From Hyphomicrobiales bacterium (lineage in GTDB: Bacteria > Pseudomonadota > Alphaproteobacteria > Rhizobiales > Kaistiaceae): a stretch of 64,000 bases of DNA. Below are positions 46,603 through 56,359 of the stretch, in pieces. The position numbers were made by a program, and so were the translations under genes. A model generated the notes under the pieces. That model worked only from the letters and a program-made list of their open reading frames with translations. It made no database searches and was not told the DNA's origin. The stretch spans positions 1 to 64,000 of the forward strand of contig JAFKKF010000016.1 in assembly GCA_017305635.1 (NCBI GenBank), in the 5' to 3' direction. Within the stretch, counting starts at the first letter, position 1. Every line of letters starts with the position of its first letter.

Positions 46603-47967
46603 TTAGCGCGGATAGCGTTGCGCGAGGAGGCCGTAGAGGGCGCGGATGGCCTGCGCCTCGCCGCCTTCCGGTCGCCCCGGCCTTGCCGACGGGTTCCAGC
46701 CATAGATGTCGGCGTGGAACCAGCGGGTCGTCTCGGGCACGAAACGGGCGAGGAAAAGCGCCGCCGTGATCGAGCCGGCAAAGGGCGCGGAGCCGGCATT
46801 GTTGATGTCGGCGACCTTGGAATCGAGCATCGTCCGGTAGGGCGCCCAGAGCGGCAGGCGCCAGAGCGGATCGGCCTCCGCCTCGCCGTGGCCGGCGAGA
46901 TCGGCGGCAAGCGCGTCGTCGCGCGTGTAGAAGGGCACGACCTCGGGGCCGAGGGCGACGCGGGCGGCACCGGTGAGCGTCGCGAGGTCGATGACGAGGT
47001 CCGGCGACTCCTCCGCGGCAAGCGCGAGCGCGTCGGCGAGCACCAGCCGCCCCTCGGCATCGGTATTGCCTATCTCGACCGTGATGCCCTTCCGGCTCCT
47101 CAAGACGTCGCCCGGACGGAAGGCGGGACCGGAAATGGCATTCTCGACTGCCGGAATGAGAATGCGGAGGTTCACGGGCAGGCCGGCATCCATGACCATG
47201 TGGGCGAGGCCGAGGATATTCGCCGCGCCGCCCATGTCCTTCTTCATGAGCAGCATGCCGCTCGACGGCTTGATGTCGAGGCCGCCGGTATCGAAGCAGA
47301 CGCCCTTGCCGACCAGGGTCACCTTCGGCAGCGCCGGATCGCCCCAGGCGATGTCGACGAGGCGCGGCGCGCGTGCCGGAGTAGCGGCGGCGCCGACGGC
47401 GTGGATCATCGGGAAGTCACGCTCGAGGTCGCTTCCCTCGACGATGCGGATGGCCGCCCCATGCCGGCGGCCGATCCCGGCGGCCGCCTCTGCCAGTTCG
47501 GCCGGCCCGAGATCGTTGGCGGGCGTGTTGATCAGGTCGCGGGCAATGCGCACGGCCTCGGCGGCCCGGAGAACGGCGTCGCGGTCGACGCCATCGGGCC
47601 TCACCAGCCGCACCCCGGCATCCTCCACCGGGCGATAGCGGGTGAAGCGATAGGTGCCGAGCACGAAGGCGAGCGCGGCGAGCGCCGGATCCCCGAAGCC
47701 GTCACGCAGGCGGTAGGTGCCGGCGGGAAGCGTGGCCGCGAGCCGGCCGGCGGCGAAGCGGTCGGCCGCCCCTCCGCCGAGGCCGAGCAGCACGGAGCCG
47801 AGCGCATCGCCTTCGCCGGGGACGAGGAGCACGGAGCCCGCAGCCGCCTTGAAGCCGCTCGCGCCCGCCCATTGCGCGGCACGACCGATGAGACTCGCGA
47901 GGCCGTCGGGCGTGACGGCATCGACGGGAACGGCATGGCGGGATGACGCAAGGAGGACGTCGGACAC
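46603..47967 (-). CDS. M17 leucyl aminopeptidase family protein
   Basis: The 454-residue protein has the M17 motifs KGVCFDTGGLDIKPS and NTDAEGRLVLADAL with the metal ligands and catalytic Lys and Arg. It removes N-terminal amino acids from peptides. It is shorter at the N-terminus than E. coli PepA and belongs to the alphaproteobacterial PepB-like subgroup. It is followed by the MarR-like and NlpC genes. Confidence 0.92.
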   Translation of the reverse strand: MSDVLLASSRHAVPVDAVTPDGLASLIGRAAQWAGASGFKAAAGSVLLVPGEGDALGSVLLGLGGGAADRFAAGRLAATLPAGTYRLRDGFGDPALAALAFVLGTYRFTRYRPVEDAGVRLVRPDGVDRDAVLRAAEAVRIARDLINTPANDLGPAELAEAAAGIGRRHGAAIRIVEGSDLERDFPMIHAVGAAATPARAPRLVDIAWGDPALPKVTLVGKGVCFDTGGLDIKPSSGMLLMKKDMGGAANILGLAHMVMDAGLPVNLRILIPAVENAISGPAFRPGDVLRSRKGITVEIGNTDAEGRLVLADALALAAEESPDLVIDLATLTGAARVALGPEVVPFYTRDDALAADLAGHGEAEADPLWRLPLWAPYRTMLDSKVADINNAGSAPFAGSITAALFLARFVPETTRWFHADIYGWNPSARPGRPEGGEAQAIRALYGLLAQRYPR

Positions 47968-48051
47968 GGGGAAACTCTCCGGCAGGCGGATGGGCGGGAC
48001 CCATGATGCCGGCCCCGTGGCCGGCGGGCAACGGGCTCCGATATCCGGAGC

Positions 48052-48066
48052 TTAACGGCTTGTTAG
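48052..48066 (+). promoter_or_regulatory. Candidate CtrA box (TTAA-N7-TTAG) upstream of tadD
   Basis: TTAA-CGGCTTG-TTAG matches seven of eight bases of the CtrA consensus TTAA-N7-TTAA, 51 bp before the tadD start. A site with the same mismatch lies 52 bp from the cpaA start. CtrA controls pilus genes in Caulobacter. Regulation here is inferred. Confidence 0.45.
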
Positions 48067-48116
48067 GGTTAACGATTTATTGCTTGGAGACGATCCCATG
48101 GCAGGCGTGTTCCGCG

Positions 48117-48950
48117 ATGCGTACATCGGCTCCCCTCCCCTCCCCGCATTTCCCGAAGGCGCGCCTGTTGCGCAGCGCGATGGCGGCCCCCTTCGTGCTC
48201 GCCATCCTGCTTGCCGGCTGCTCCTCGACGACGCAGAAGGCGAGCCTCGACGCGACCCGTACGGCGAGCATCGGCGCCGGCAGCATCGATGCCTGGCAGC
48301 AGCGCTATTCCAGGAACCCGCAGGACCGGGAGGCGGCGCTCAACTTCGCCACGGCCCTTCGCGCCGCCGACCGCACCGACCAGGCGGTAGCCGTGCTGCA
48401 GCGGGCGGCGATCTACCATCCCAATGACCGCGAGGTGCTCGCCGCCTATGGCAAGGCGCTCGCGGCGAATGGCCAGCTTGCGCTCGCCCTCGACGTGGTG
48501 CGACGGGCGCAGACGCCCGACAAGCCGGACTGGAAGCTGCTCTCGACCGAGGCCGCGCTCCGCGACCAGCTCGGCGACCATGCCACCGCCCGCAGCCTCT
48601 ACCAGCAGGCTCTCGCCATCCAGCCAAACGATGCCGGCGTCCTCTCCAACCTGGGCATGTCCTATTTGCTGACGGGCGAGCTCAAGGATGCCGAGGCGAC
48701 GCTGCGCCGGGCCGAAGCCCTGCCCGGCGCCGACGACCGCGTGCGCCAGAACCTCGCCCTCGCCGTAGGCCTGCAGGGCCGATTCAACGAAGCGCAGAAG
48801 ATCGCTTCGGCCGACCTTCCGCCCGACCAGGCGGCAGCCAACATCGCCTATCTCAAGTCGATGCTCGCCCAGCAGGACAACTGGCAGAAGCTGAAGGCGG
48901 CGGATTCCAGCTCCAAGATGGCCGCGAACATCCCCGAAGGCGGGGTTTAG
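48117..48950 (+). CDS. tadD: TadD-like TPR lipoprotein of the Tad pilus
   Basis: The 277-residue protein has a lipoprotein signal with lipobox LLAGC (Cys35) and then about five tetratricopeptide repeats (NPQDREAALNFATALRAADR, IQPNDAGVLSNLGMSYLLTG). TadD lipoproteins help assemble the outer-membrane part of the Tad machine. The ATG at 48117 was chosen; one at 48180 would give a shorter signal. The gene converges on tadC with a repeat-rich gap between. Confidence 0.82.
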   Translation: MRTSAPLPSPHFPKARLLRSAMAAPFVLAILLAGCSSTTQKASLDATRTASIGAGSIDAWQQRYSRNPQDREAALNFATALRAADRTDQAVAVLQRAAIYHPNDREVLAAYGKALAANGQLALALDVVRRAQTPDKPDWKLLSTEAALRDQLGDHATARSLYQQALAIQPNDAGVLSNLGMSYLLTGELKDAEATLRRAEALPGADDRVRQNLALAVGLQGRFNEAQKIASADLPPDQAAANIAYLKSMLAQQDNWQKLKAADSSSKMAANIPEGGV

Positions 48951-48997
48951 GGCTTTCCGGCGCCCGACGAGCCGCGTCCCGATACCCCCTGATCCTT

Positions 48998-49126
48998 CAT
49001 GGCCGGCCTTTGTGCCGGCCATCCATGGATTGGTTGCCAGCGGCTCTTTCGCAGCCAAATACGGTCGTGTGATTCCGCAAGGAAGAAGAAGAGTCGTGGA
49101 TGGCCGGCACAAGGCCGGCCATGACG
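48998..49126. repeat. RIME-like inverted repeat between tadD and tadC
   Basis: The left arm (48998-49027, CATGGCCGGCCTTTGTGCCG and on to CCATG) and right arm (49095-49126, GTGGATGGCCGGCACAAGG and on to ATGACG) are inverted copies about 30 bp long around a 67 bp spacer. Each arm is itself palindromic (ATGGCCGGC...GCCGGCCAT). Similar ATGGCCGG intergenic elements are common in Hyphomicrobiales. It may end transcription from both converging genes. Confidence 0.8.
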
Positions 49127-49163
49127 ATTTGGAGGCGGCGTCCGTCCGCCGGCCCGATCTTCT

Positions 49164-50147
49164 CTAATGCCCGCGGGCGTGCATGACCTGGATGGCTGCC
49201 GGCCCGATGATGACGCCGAAAAGCACCGGCAGGAAGAAGAGGATCATCGGCACGGTCAGCTTCGGCGGCAGCGCGGCCGCCTTCTTCTCCGCCTCGGTCA
49301 TGCGCTGGTCGCGGTTTTCCTGCGCCATGACGCGCAGCGACTGGCCAAGTGGCGTGCCGTAGCGCTCGGCCTGGATCAGGCTCGTCATCACCGCCTTGAC
49401 GCTTTCGAGGCCGGTGCGGGTGGCGAGGTTCTCGTAGGCCTGGCGACGCTCCTGAAGGTAGGAGAGCTCGGCGGTGGCGAGCGTCAGCTCCTCGGCCAGC
49501 TCGATCGACTGGCCGCCGATCTCCTCGGAGACCTTGCGGAAGGAAGCTTCCGCCGACATGCCGGATTCGACGCAGATGAGGAGAAGGTCGAGGGCATCGG
49601 GCCAGGCGCGGCGGACCGAGGCCTGGCGCTTGGCGATGATGTTCGAGACATAGAGGTTCGGCGCGTAGAAGCCGATATAGGCGATGCCGAGGCAGATCAG
49701 GAACTTGACCGCGTTCGGCTGCTGCCAGTGGGAAACGAAGAAGAGGTAGAACGCGGCCGGCGCGAAGAAGACCAGCGGCAGGACGAGACGGGCGAAGAGG
49801 AAGATGACCAGCGGCGCCTGACCGCGATAGCCGGCCATGCGGAGCCGGCTGCTGGTGCCGTCGTCGGCGAGCGCCTTCTTCAGGTTGAAGCGGTCGACGA
49901 TGCGCTGCATGTAGGGCTTCGCCTCGTTGCGGAGGCTCGCCCGCTTCTGCTCCTGGGCAAGGCGGGTGCGTTCGCGGGCGCGGATCTTCTCGCGCTCCAG
50001 CGCGACCGCCTTGATGCGCGCGCCGAGCTTGTCGCGCTCGAAGAGGAGCGACGAGGCGGTCAGCACCGTGGCGAAGACCGCGATCGCCGAGAAGATCGCG
50101 AAGAGGAACTTCGGGTTGGTGATGTTCTCGGAAAGGAAGCTGAGCAT
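49164..50147 (-). CDS. tadC: Tad pilus inner-membrane protein TadC
   Basis: The 327-residue T2SSF-domain protein has an N-terminal span, a cytoplasmic stretch with coiled-coil character (40-75), and the T2SSF region DALDLLLICVESGMSAEASFRKVSEE followed by GTPLGQSLRVMAQENRDQRM and two C-terminal spans. With TadB it forms the platform for pilus assembly. It is the last gene of the cpa/tad run, 10 bp after tadB. Confidence 0.93.
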   Translation of the reverse strand: MLSFLSENITNPKFLFAIFSAIAVFATVLTASSLLFERDKLGARIKAVALEREKIRARERTRLAQEQKRASLRNEAKPYMQRIVDRFNLKKALADDGTSSRLRMAGYRGQAPLVIFLFARLVLPLVFFAPAAFYLFFVSHWQQPNAVKFLICLGIAYIGFYAPNLYVSNIIAKRQASVRRAWPDALDLLLICVESGMSAEASFRKVSEEIGGQSIELAEELTLATAELSYLQERRQAYENLATRTGLESVKAVMTSLIQAERYGTPLGQSLRVMAQENRDQRMTEAEKKAAALPPKLTVPMILFFLPVLFGVIIGPAAIQVMHARGH

Positions 50148-50157
50148 CGCCGGCCCC

Positions 50158-51162
50158 TCAGACGTCGAAGTTGATCATCTTGCGCATCACCATGATGCCG
50201 ATGAACATCCAGAGCGCCGAGGCGCCGAGGATCAGGTGTCCGGTCGGGTCGGTGAAGAGCAGCGAGATGTACTGGGGGCTCGACAGGTAGACGAGCCCCA
50301 TGACGATGACCGGCAGGGAGCCGATGATCCAGGCCGAGGCCTTGGCCTCCATGCTCATGGCCTTGATCTTGCCGAACATCTTCTTGCGCTCGCGCAGGAC
50401 GCGCGAAAGATTGCCGAGCGCCTCGGAGAGATTGCCGCCGGCCTTCTGCTGGATGGTGATGACGATGGCGAAGAAGCTCGATTCCGGCACCGGCACGCGC
50501 TCCGGCAGGCGGGCGCAGGCATCGGCGATGGTGACGCCGAGCGCCTGGGCCTCGACGATGTGCTTGAACTCCGTGCGCACGGGCTCGGCCGCCTCGGCGG
50601 CGATGATGCGCAGGCAGTCGTTGAGCGGCAGGCCCGCCTTAACGCCGCGCACGATCACGTCCATGGCGTTGGCGAACTCGTTGAGAAACTTCTTGGTGCG
50701 GCGCTTGCGCAGGAAGTTGATCACCCAGCGCGGGAAGCCGAGCGCGCCGGCAAAGCCGAGGGCCGCCACCGCATAGAGCGGCCCGTGCAGGAGATAGGCG
50801 AGGACCGCGAAGGCGATGCCGCAGCCGGCGCTGAAGAGAAGGAAGGTGCGCCGGTCCCATGACAGGCCTGCCTGCTGGAGGCGAAGGGAAAGCGGCGGCG
50901 ACTTGCTCTTCTTGTTCTTGGCGCGCTGCTTCTCGTCGAGCTCCTTGAGCGTCTCCTGGACCGACTTGCGGCGCTTGGCGGCGTCGACGACGCGGACGCC
51001 GACATCGGTCGCGACCGGTCCGCGCGTCTGGATCTGGTCGATGCGCCGGCCGACCTTGTTCTCGGTCTCGATGCGGCGATAGAGCAGCGCATAGGCAAGG
51101 CCGCCGGCGCTGAGCATGGCCAGGCCGACGATGGCGACGAAGACCGGGAGGGGGCCGAACAC
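50158..51162 (-). CDS. tadB: Tad pilus inner-membrane protein TadB
   Basis: The 334-residue protein has an N-terminal span, a basic linker and the T2SSF domain (FLNEFANAMDVIVRGVKAGLPLNDCLRIIAAE, then AGGNLSEALGNLSRVLRERKKM) with C-terminal spans. It is the partner of TadC in the assembly platform. The gene lies 6 bp from cpaF on the same strand. Confidence 0.93.
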   Translation of the reverse strand: MFGPLPVFVAIVGLAMLSAGGLAYALLYRRIETENKVGRRIDQIQTRGPVATDVGVRVVDAAKRRKSVQETLKELDEKQRAKNKKSKSPPLSLRLQQAGLSWDRRTFLLFSAGCGIAFAVLAYLLHGPLYAVAALGFAGALGFPRWVINFLRKRRTKKFLNEFANAMDVIVRGVKAGLPLNDCLRIIAAEAAEPVRTEFKHIVEAQALGVTIADACARLPERVPVPESSFFAIVITIQQKAGGNLSEALGNLSRVLRERKKMFGKIKAMSMEAKASAWIIGSLPVIVMGLVYLSSPQYISLLFTDPTGHLILGASALWMFIGIMVMRKMINFDV

Positions 51163-51168
51163 GATGCG

Positions 51169-52695
51169 CTATCCCTGTGCCACTACCAGCTCCTCGGCCT
51201 CGGCGGCATCGAGGGCGGCGGCGAGGCGCTTTTCCTCGCCGAAGTAGCGGGCACGGTCCCAGAAGCGCGGGCGGCCGATGCCGGTCGAGCGATGGCGGCC
51301 GAGGATCCGGCCGGCCGCGTCCTCGCCGGCAATGTCGTAGAGGAAGATGTCCTGCGTGATGATGACGTCGCCTTCGGTGCCGACCACCTCGGTGATGTGG
51401 GTGATCTTGCGCGAGCCGTCGCGAAGGCGTGCCGCCTGGACGACGACGTCGATCGAGGTCGAGATCATCTCGCGGAGCGTTTTCGAAGGCAGCGAGAAGC
51501 CGCCCATGGTGATCATCGATTCGATACGCGAGAGCGCCTCGCGCGGCGAGTTGGCGTGGAGGGTGCCCATCGAGCCGTCATGGCCGGTGTTCATGGCCTG
51601 GAGGAGGTCGAAGGCCTCCGGGCCGCGCACTTCGCCGACGATGATCCGCTCGGGACGCATGCGCAGGCAGTTCTTGACCAGGTCGCGCATGGTCACCTCG
51701 CCCTCGCCTTCGATATTGGGCGGACGCGTTTCGAGGCGCACGACATGCGGCTGCTGGAGCTGGAGCTCGGCCGCGTCCTCGGCGGTGATGATGCGCTCGG
51801 TATTGTCGATGTAGCGCGTCAGGCAGTTGAGCAGCGTGGTCTTGCCGGAGCCGGTGCCGCCGGAGACCAGCACGTTGCAGCGCGAGCGGGCGATGATCTG
51901 CAAGATCGTCGCGCCTTCCGGCGTGATGGTGCCGTACTTGACCAGCTGGTCGAGGGTCAGCTTGTCCTTCTTGAACTTGCGGATGGTGAGCGTCGGCCCG
52001 TCGATCGCGAGCGGCGGAGCGATGACGTTGACGCGGCTGCCGTCGGGAAGGCGGGCGTCGCAGATCGGGCTCGATTCATCGACGCGGCGGCCGACCTGGC
52101 TGACGATCCGCTGGCAGATGTTCATGAGCTGGGTATTGTCGCGGAAGCGGACGCCGGTCTCCTCGACCTTGCCGCCGACCTCGATGTAGGTCCGCTGCGC
52201 GCCGTTGACCATGATGTCGGCGATGTCGTCGCGCGCGAGCAGCGGCTCGAGCGGGCCGAGGCCGAGAACGTCGTTGCAGATGTCCTCGAGCAGGTCCTCC
52301 TGCTCGGCGATCGACATCGCGATGTTCTTCAGCGCGATGATGTCGTTGACGATGTCGCGGATTTCCTCGCGCGCCGACTCGGTGTCGAGGCGGGCGAGCT
52401 GCGACAGGTCGATCGTATCGATCAGGGCCGAGAAGACCGTCGTCTTGACGTCGTAGAAGTTCTCCGAGCGGCGAACCGCCGGGGCGACCGCTGTGGGCGA
52501 GCGCACCGGTCGCGGCGGTTCGGCTGCAGATGCGGGCGGGGTCGCGGGAGCCGGCTCCCGGGCCGGCATCGGTGGGGCGGCGGCCGCAAGGGGCTGGGCG
52601 ACGGCCTTTGCCGCCGCGGGCGGCATTGCCGGCTTCGCCGCCGGCGGAGGAACCGCCGGACCGTCACCCGAAGAGCTACCGCGCTTGCCGAACAT
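51169..52695 (-). CDS. cpaF: Tad pilus assembly ATPase CpaF/TadA
   Basis: The 508-residue secretion ATPase has a Pro/Ala-rich N-terminal region (1-75), a helical domain with [20 protein letters not shown], Walker [13 protein letters not shown] (278-289), the Asp box [10 protein letters not shown], the His box and [29 protein letters not shown]. It drives both extension and retraction in Tad pili. It lies 11 bp downstream of cpaE. Confidence 0.95.
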   Translation of the reverse strand: MFGKRGSSSGDGPAVPPPAAKPAMPPAAAKAVAQPLAAAAPPMPAREPAPATPPASAAEPPRPVRSPTAVAPAVRRSENFYDVKTTVFSALIDTIDLSQLARLDTESAREEIRDIVNDIIALKNIAMSIAEQEDLLEDICNDVLGLGPLEPLLARDDIADIMVNGAQRTYIEVGGKVEETGVRFRDNTQLMNICQRIVSQVGRRVDESSPICDARLPDGSRVNVIAPPLAIDGPTLTIRKFKKDKLTLDQLVKYGTITPEGATILQIIARSRCNVLVSGGTGSGKTTLLNCLTRYIDNTERIITAEDAAELQLQQPHVVRLETRPPNIEGEGEVTMRDLVKNCLRMRPERIIVGEVRGPEAFDLLQAMNTGHDGSMGTLHANSPREALSRIESMITMGGFSLPSKTLREMISTSIDVVVQAARLRDGSRKITHITEVVGTEGDVIITQDIFLYDIAGEDAAGRILGRHRSTGIGRPRFWDRARYFGEEKRLAAALDAAEAEELVVAQG

Positions 52696-52706
52696 CGCTT
52701 ACCCCG

Positions 52707-54005
52707 TCAGGCGGACTTCTTGCCGCGGAACCGCGACAGCAGCGGCCCGAGGGCGCTTTTCTTCTGGCGCTTGATCTCGGCGCGGCCGGTGACGGCGCGT
52801 GCAAGGGCGTCGAAGGCCTCGACCATCGGGCTCTTGGCGTCGGTCTCGGCGATCATCTGGCCGTTATTGGCGGCGGTCCCGAAGAGGTGCGCGTCGAAGG
52901 GAATGATCGCGGCCGGCGTCAGGTTGAGGGCAGAAGCAAAGTCGTCGGCCTTGATCTCCGGCCGCTTGGGCACGCCGGTCTTGTTGATGATCAGGCGCGG
53001 GGGCGAATCGTTCCGCCGTCCCTGGCGCAGGAGGTCGACCATGTTCTTGGCGTTGCGGAGGTTCGCGAGATCCGGCTCGACGGTGAGCACAACCTCGTCG
53101 GCAGCGAGCAGCGTGCGCTTCATCCAGGCGGTCCAGACGTGCGGCAGGTCAAGGATCACGGCCGGAACGCCGCCCTGGGCGACGTCGATGATCTGGGTGA
53201 AGGCACCCTCGTCGAAATCGCAGGTGCGGTCGAGCGTCGCCGGCGCCGCGAGCAGGCTGAGATGATCCGAGCAGCGGGCGAGCAGGCGGTCGAGGAAGAT
53301 GTCGTCGAGCCGGTCCGGGGAGTGGACCGCCTCGGCGATGCCCTGCGCGGGATCCTGGTTGAAATCGAGGCCGGCGGTGCCGAAGGCGAGGTCGAGGTCG
53401 GCAACGACGACGTCGCTCTGCAGGTTGCGGGCGATCGCCCAGGCGACGTTGTGGGCGACCATCGAGGAGCCGACGCCGCCCTTGGCGCCGACGAAGGCGA
53501 TCGAGCGCCCGAGGGGCGAAGTCGCTGCCTCGACATAGAGCTCGCTGACAGTCTTGATGACGCGGAGCAGGTCGATCGGTGCGACCAGGTATTCGCTGAT
53601 GCCGCGCTTGGTGAGGTCGCGATAGAGGGCGACGTCGTTGACATGCCCGATGACGACAACCTTGGTGCCCGGATCGCAGACCTCGGCGAGGCGGTCAAGA
53701 TCGGCGTCGAGCCGGTCGCGCGACTGGCGGGACTCGACGATGATGAGGTTCGGCGTCGCCGCGTCCTGGTAAAACTCGGCGGCGGCGGACAGTCCCCCGG
53801 CATGGACCTTGACGTGGGCGCGGGCCATGCGCCGGTCGGCGGCGGCAGCCTCGATGGCGGCGGCGATTTCCGGCGATTCGCAGAAGGCCTGGATGGATAT
53901 GCGCGGGACCGGGCGGACATCGACCGGAACCGGAACCGGCGCCGCCGGATCCGACGGCGATGCGGTTCCGTCCGAGGCACCCGATTCGAAAGCGAGATTC
54001 GTCAT
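52707..54005 (-). CDS. cpaE: Tad pilus localisation ATPase CpaE/TadZ
   Basis: The 432-residue protein has an N-terminal receiver-like domain and a MinD/ParA-type ATPase with the deviant Walker A FVGAKGGVGSSMVAHNVAW and DLDLAFGTAGLDF. It places the pilus machine at the cell pole. No Asp typical of a phospho-accepting receiver is obvious. Its start overlaps the cpaD stop by one base (TGATG). Confidence 0.92.
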   Translation of the reverse strand: MTNLAFESGASDGTASPSDPAAPVPVPVDVRPVPRISIQAFCESPEIAAAIEAAAADRRMARAHVKVHAGGLSAAAEFYQDAATPNLIIVESRQSRDRLDADLDRLAEVCDPGTKVVVIGHVNDVALYRDLTKRGISEYLVAPIDLLRVIKTVSELYVEAATSPLGRSIAFVGAKGGVGSSMVAHNVAWAIARNLQSDVVVADLDLAFGTAGLDFNQDPAQGIAEAVHSPDRLDDIFLDRLLARCSDHLSLLAAPATLDRTCDFDEGAFTQIIDVAQGGVPAVILDLPHVWTAWMKRTLLAADEVVLTVEPDLANLRNAKNMVDLLRQGRRNDSPPRLIINKTGVPKRPEIKADDFASALNLTPAAIIPFDAHLFGTAANNGQMIAETDAKSPMVEAFDALARAVTGRAEIKRQKKSALGPLLSRFRGKKSA

Positions 54006-54772
54006 CAGTTGCCCACTCCCTGCACGATGGTCCCGCCGACTTCCTTCGAGTAGTCGCCCTGGGTCGGGGAATTGGTGCGATACTTGTCGAGCACGCCGAC
54101 GCGGCGCGTCGTGTCGGCGGGCGTCATGGCGCGCGGGTAGAGAAGGTCGAGCGGGTTGTCGACCATGGCGGCGAGGTTCTGCTGCGAGGCGCAGCCATAG
54201 GCGGCGTAGTTGGTGTTGTCCTTGCCGGCCATCATCGATTCATGCCAGGGACCGCAGCCCGCGGTCTTGGCGGCGATGCGCGCATAGGCGATGCGGATCG
54301 GCGCCGACGCTTCCGCCTTGTTGGCGCGATAGCTGCGCATCTCGATCGACTTCGGGCTGACGCCGGCGCCGACCAGCGCATCCTGGATCTCGCTGGCGAG
54401 CCAGCCGGCGACGCGGGCATTGGCGGAGCCGCGCGGTACGACGATGGCGATCACCGCGCTGCGGCTGTTGAGGAACTTGATGCCGAAGCCCTGCACGTTG
54501 GCGCGCATGCCGCCGGTCAGGTGCTGGCTGTTCATGCCGACCGGGACGTCCATCGTGTCGACCGCCTCCTCGATGGAGATCGGATGGGTCACGCGGTAGT
54601 CGTCGGGCAGGGTCGAGCCGGTGACGCTCTGGCTGTCGACCGGCTTGCAGGCAGCGACGGCGAGGAGGAGCGCCGCGGAGGCAAGCATCGCCTTCGGCAG
54701 GGCGCTGCGCCGCGCGGTGGGAAACGGACGATTCGACATATTCCGGAGCTCCATCTGAAGCGGCGCGGTCAT
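54005..54772 (-). CDS. cpaD: Tad pilus lipoprotein CpaD
   Basis: The 255-residue protein has a lipoprotein-type signal (SAALLLAVAACKPV, Cys42) and the CpaD region DYRVTHPISIEEA...GCASQQNLAAMVDNPLDLLYPR. It lies in the outer membrane and supports the secretin CpaC. Three ATGs near the start (54772, 54754, 54739) are possible; the first overlaps the cpaC stop as ATGA. Confidence 0.9.
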   Translation of the reverse strand: MTAPLQMELRNMSNRPFPTARRSALPKAMLASAALLLAVAACKPVDSQSVTGSTLPDDYRVTHPISIEEAVDTMDVPVGMNSQHLTGGMRANVQGFGIKFLNSRSAVIAIVVPRGSANARVAGWLASEIQDALVGAGVSPKSIEMRSYRANKAEASAPIRIAYARIAAKTAGCGPWHESMMAGKDNTNYAAYGCASQQNLAAMVDNPLDLLYPRAMTPADTTRRVGVLDKYRTNSPTQGDYSKEVGGTIVQGVGN

Positions 54773-56316
54773 TGATAGATGAACCCGTATTTGCCGTTGT
54801 AGCTGCCGCTCGGCACCGGCTGGCCCTTGCCGCCATAGACCCGGTTGATGCGGCCGAGCAGGTCGGCGTCGCGGTCGCTCGAAGTGGCGAAGCCGTCGTC
54901 GGGGCGGGCGAGCTGGTTGCGCGCCACCGGCTTCACCAGATACGGCGTGACGATGATGACGAGCTCGGTCTCGTTGCGCTTGAAGTCGCGGCTGCGGAAG
55001 AGCGGCCCGAGGATCGGCAGCTTGCCGAGCGCGGGGATGGCGTTGATCGTCTGGCGGATATTGTCCTGGAGCAGGCCGCCCATGACCATGGCGCCGCCGG
55101 AGGGCAGCTCGAGCACCGACTCGCTGCGCCGGACGACGATCGAGGGCAGCGTCAGGCCGGAGAGCTGGACGGCGTTCTCGCTGGAGAGCTCCGAGACCTC
55201 GGTCTTGACGTGCAGGCTGATGCGGCCCTCGCTGAGGACGATCGGCGTGAAGGAGAGCGACACGCCGAACGGCTTGTAGGTGATGGTGATGTTGCCGTCC
55301 TGGTCGCGGCCGGTCGGCACCGGGAACTCGCCGCCGGCGAGGAAGTTGGCGGATTCGCCGGAGATCGCGGTCAGCGTCGGCTCGGCGAGCGTGCGCACCA
55401 TGCCGGTCTGGTCGAGCGCCTGCAGGGTGGCGGTCAGGCTGTTGTTGCCGGCGGTCACGCCGCCCTTGGCAAAGCTGTTGGTGATCGCCTTGCCGGCGAC
55501 GGAGAACGGATTGTCGGTGAGGAAGCTCGCACCGAACGAGCCGATGGAGATGCTGCCCGAAAGGTCGATGCCGAGCTGCTTGGCGATGTTGCGCTGGACC
55601 TCGGCGACGGTGACCTTGAGGTGGACCTGGTCCTCGCCGGCCACCGAGAGCATGTTGATGACCCTGTCGGCGCCGGTATTCTTGTTCTGGTCGCCGGAGC
55701 CGGTGGTCGCGAGGAGGGTCAGCGAGCTGCCGCCCGCGGTCGGGGTGGTGAGGGCCTGGCCGTTATTGGCGGCGGAATCGACGAAGGCGGCGGCGAGCTG
55801 CACCGCCTGCTTGGCGTCGGCGGCGTTGTCGACGGAGCCGGAGAGGACGACGTTGCCGTTCAGCACGTCGACCGCGATGTTGGACGTCGGCAGGAGGCGG
55901 TGGATGAGGTTCTGCAGATCGATGCCGCCCTTCTCGACGGAGACGTCGAGGGTGACGATCTGGCGGCCGGCGCGGTCGAAGATGATGATGTTGGTCTGCC
56001 CGTCCTTCAGGCCGGTAATGTAGATCTGCTGCGGCGTGCGGATGACCGCATTGGCGACGGCGGGATCCGAGACGAGGATGTCGCGGGCGTCGCGCGGCAG
56101 CGTGATCACCTTCGACTTGCCCGAGGCGAGCGGCAGTACCTGGTGGAAGCCGGCGGGCTCGGAGACCGTGACGGCACCCATGTCCGCGCTCGCCACCGAG
56201 CCGGTCATCAGCCCGGCATCGTCGGCAAGGGCGGACGAGGCACCCGCTGCGAACGTGACGACGGCGGAAGCCATCATCGCGCCGGCGAGCATTTTCCTCA
56301 GGCACGGGTAACGCAT
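54769..56316 (-). CDS. cpaC: Tad pilus secretin CpaC/RcpA
   Basis: The 515-residue protein has a signal peptide (MASAVVTFAAGASSALA), the pilus N-terminal domain (VITLPRDARDILVSDPAVANAV, GLKDGQTNIIIFD), a BON-like domain and the secretin domain ending in AMVMGGLLQDNIRQTINAIPALGKLPILGPLFR. It forms the outer-membrane pore for the pilus. A related stand-alone N-terminal domain is encoded at 58823. Confidence 0.94.
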   Translation of the reverse strand: MRYPCLRKMLAGAMMASAVVTFAAGASSALADDAGLMTGSVASADMGAVTVSEPAGFHQVLPLASGKSKVITLPRDARDILVSDPAVANAVIRTPQQIYITGLKDGQTNIIIFDRAGRQIVTLDVSVEKGGIDLQNLIHRLLPTSNIAVDVLNGNVVLSGSVDNAADAKQAVQLAAAFVDSAANNGQALTTPTAGGSSLTLLATTGSGDQNKNTGADRVINMLSVAGEDQVHLKVTVAEVQRNIAKQLGIDLSGSISIGSFGASFLTDNPFSVAGKAITNSFAKGGVTAGNNSLTATLQALDQTGMVRTLAEPTLTAISGESANFLAGGEFPVPTGRDQDGNITITYKPFGVSLSFTPIVLSEGRISLHVKTEVSELSSENAVQLSGLTLPSIVVRRSESVLELPSGGAMVMGGLLQDNIRQTINAIPALGKLPILGPLFRSRDFKRNETELVIIVTPYLVKPVARNQLARPDDGFATSSDRDADLLGRINRVYGGKGQPVPSGSYNGKYGFIYQ

Positions 56317-56359
56317 GTCTGTCGATCCCCTTCAGAGCGGGAGCCGGACGGCCCTCGCC

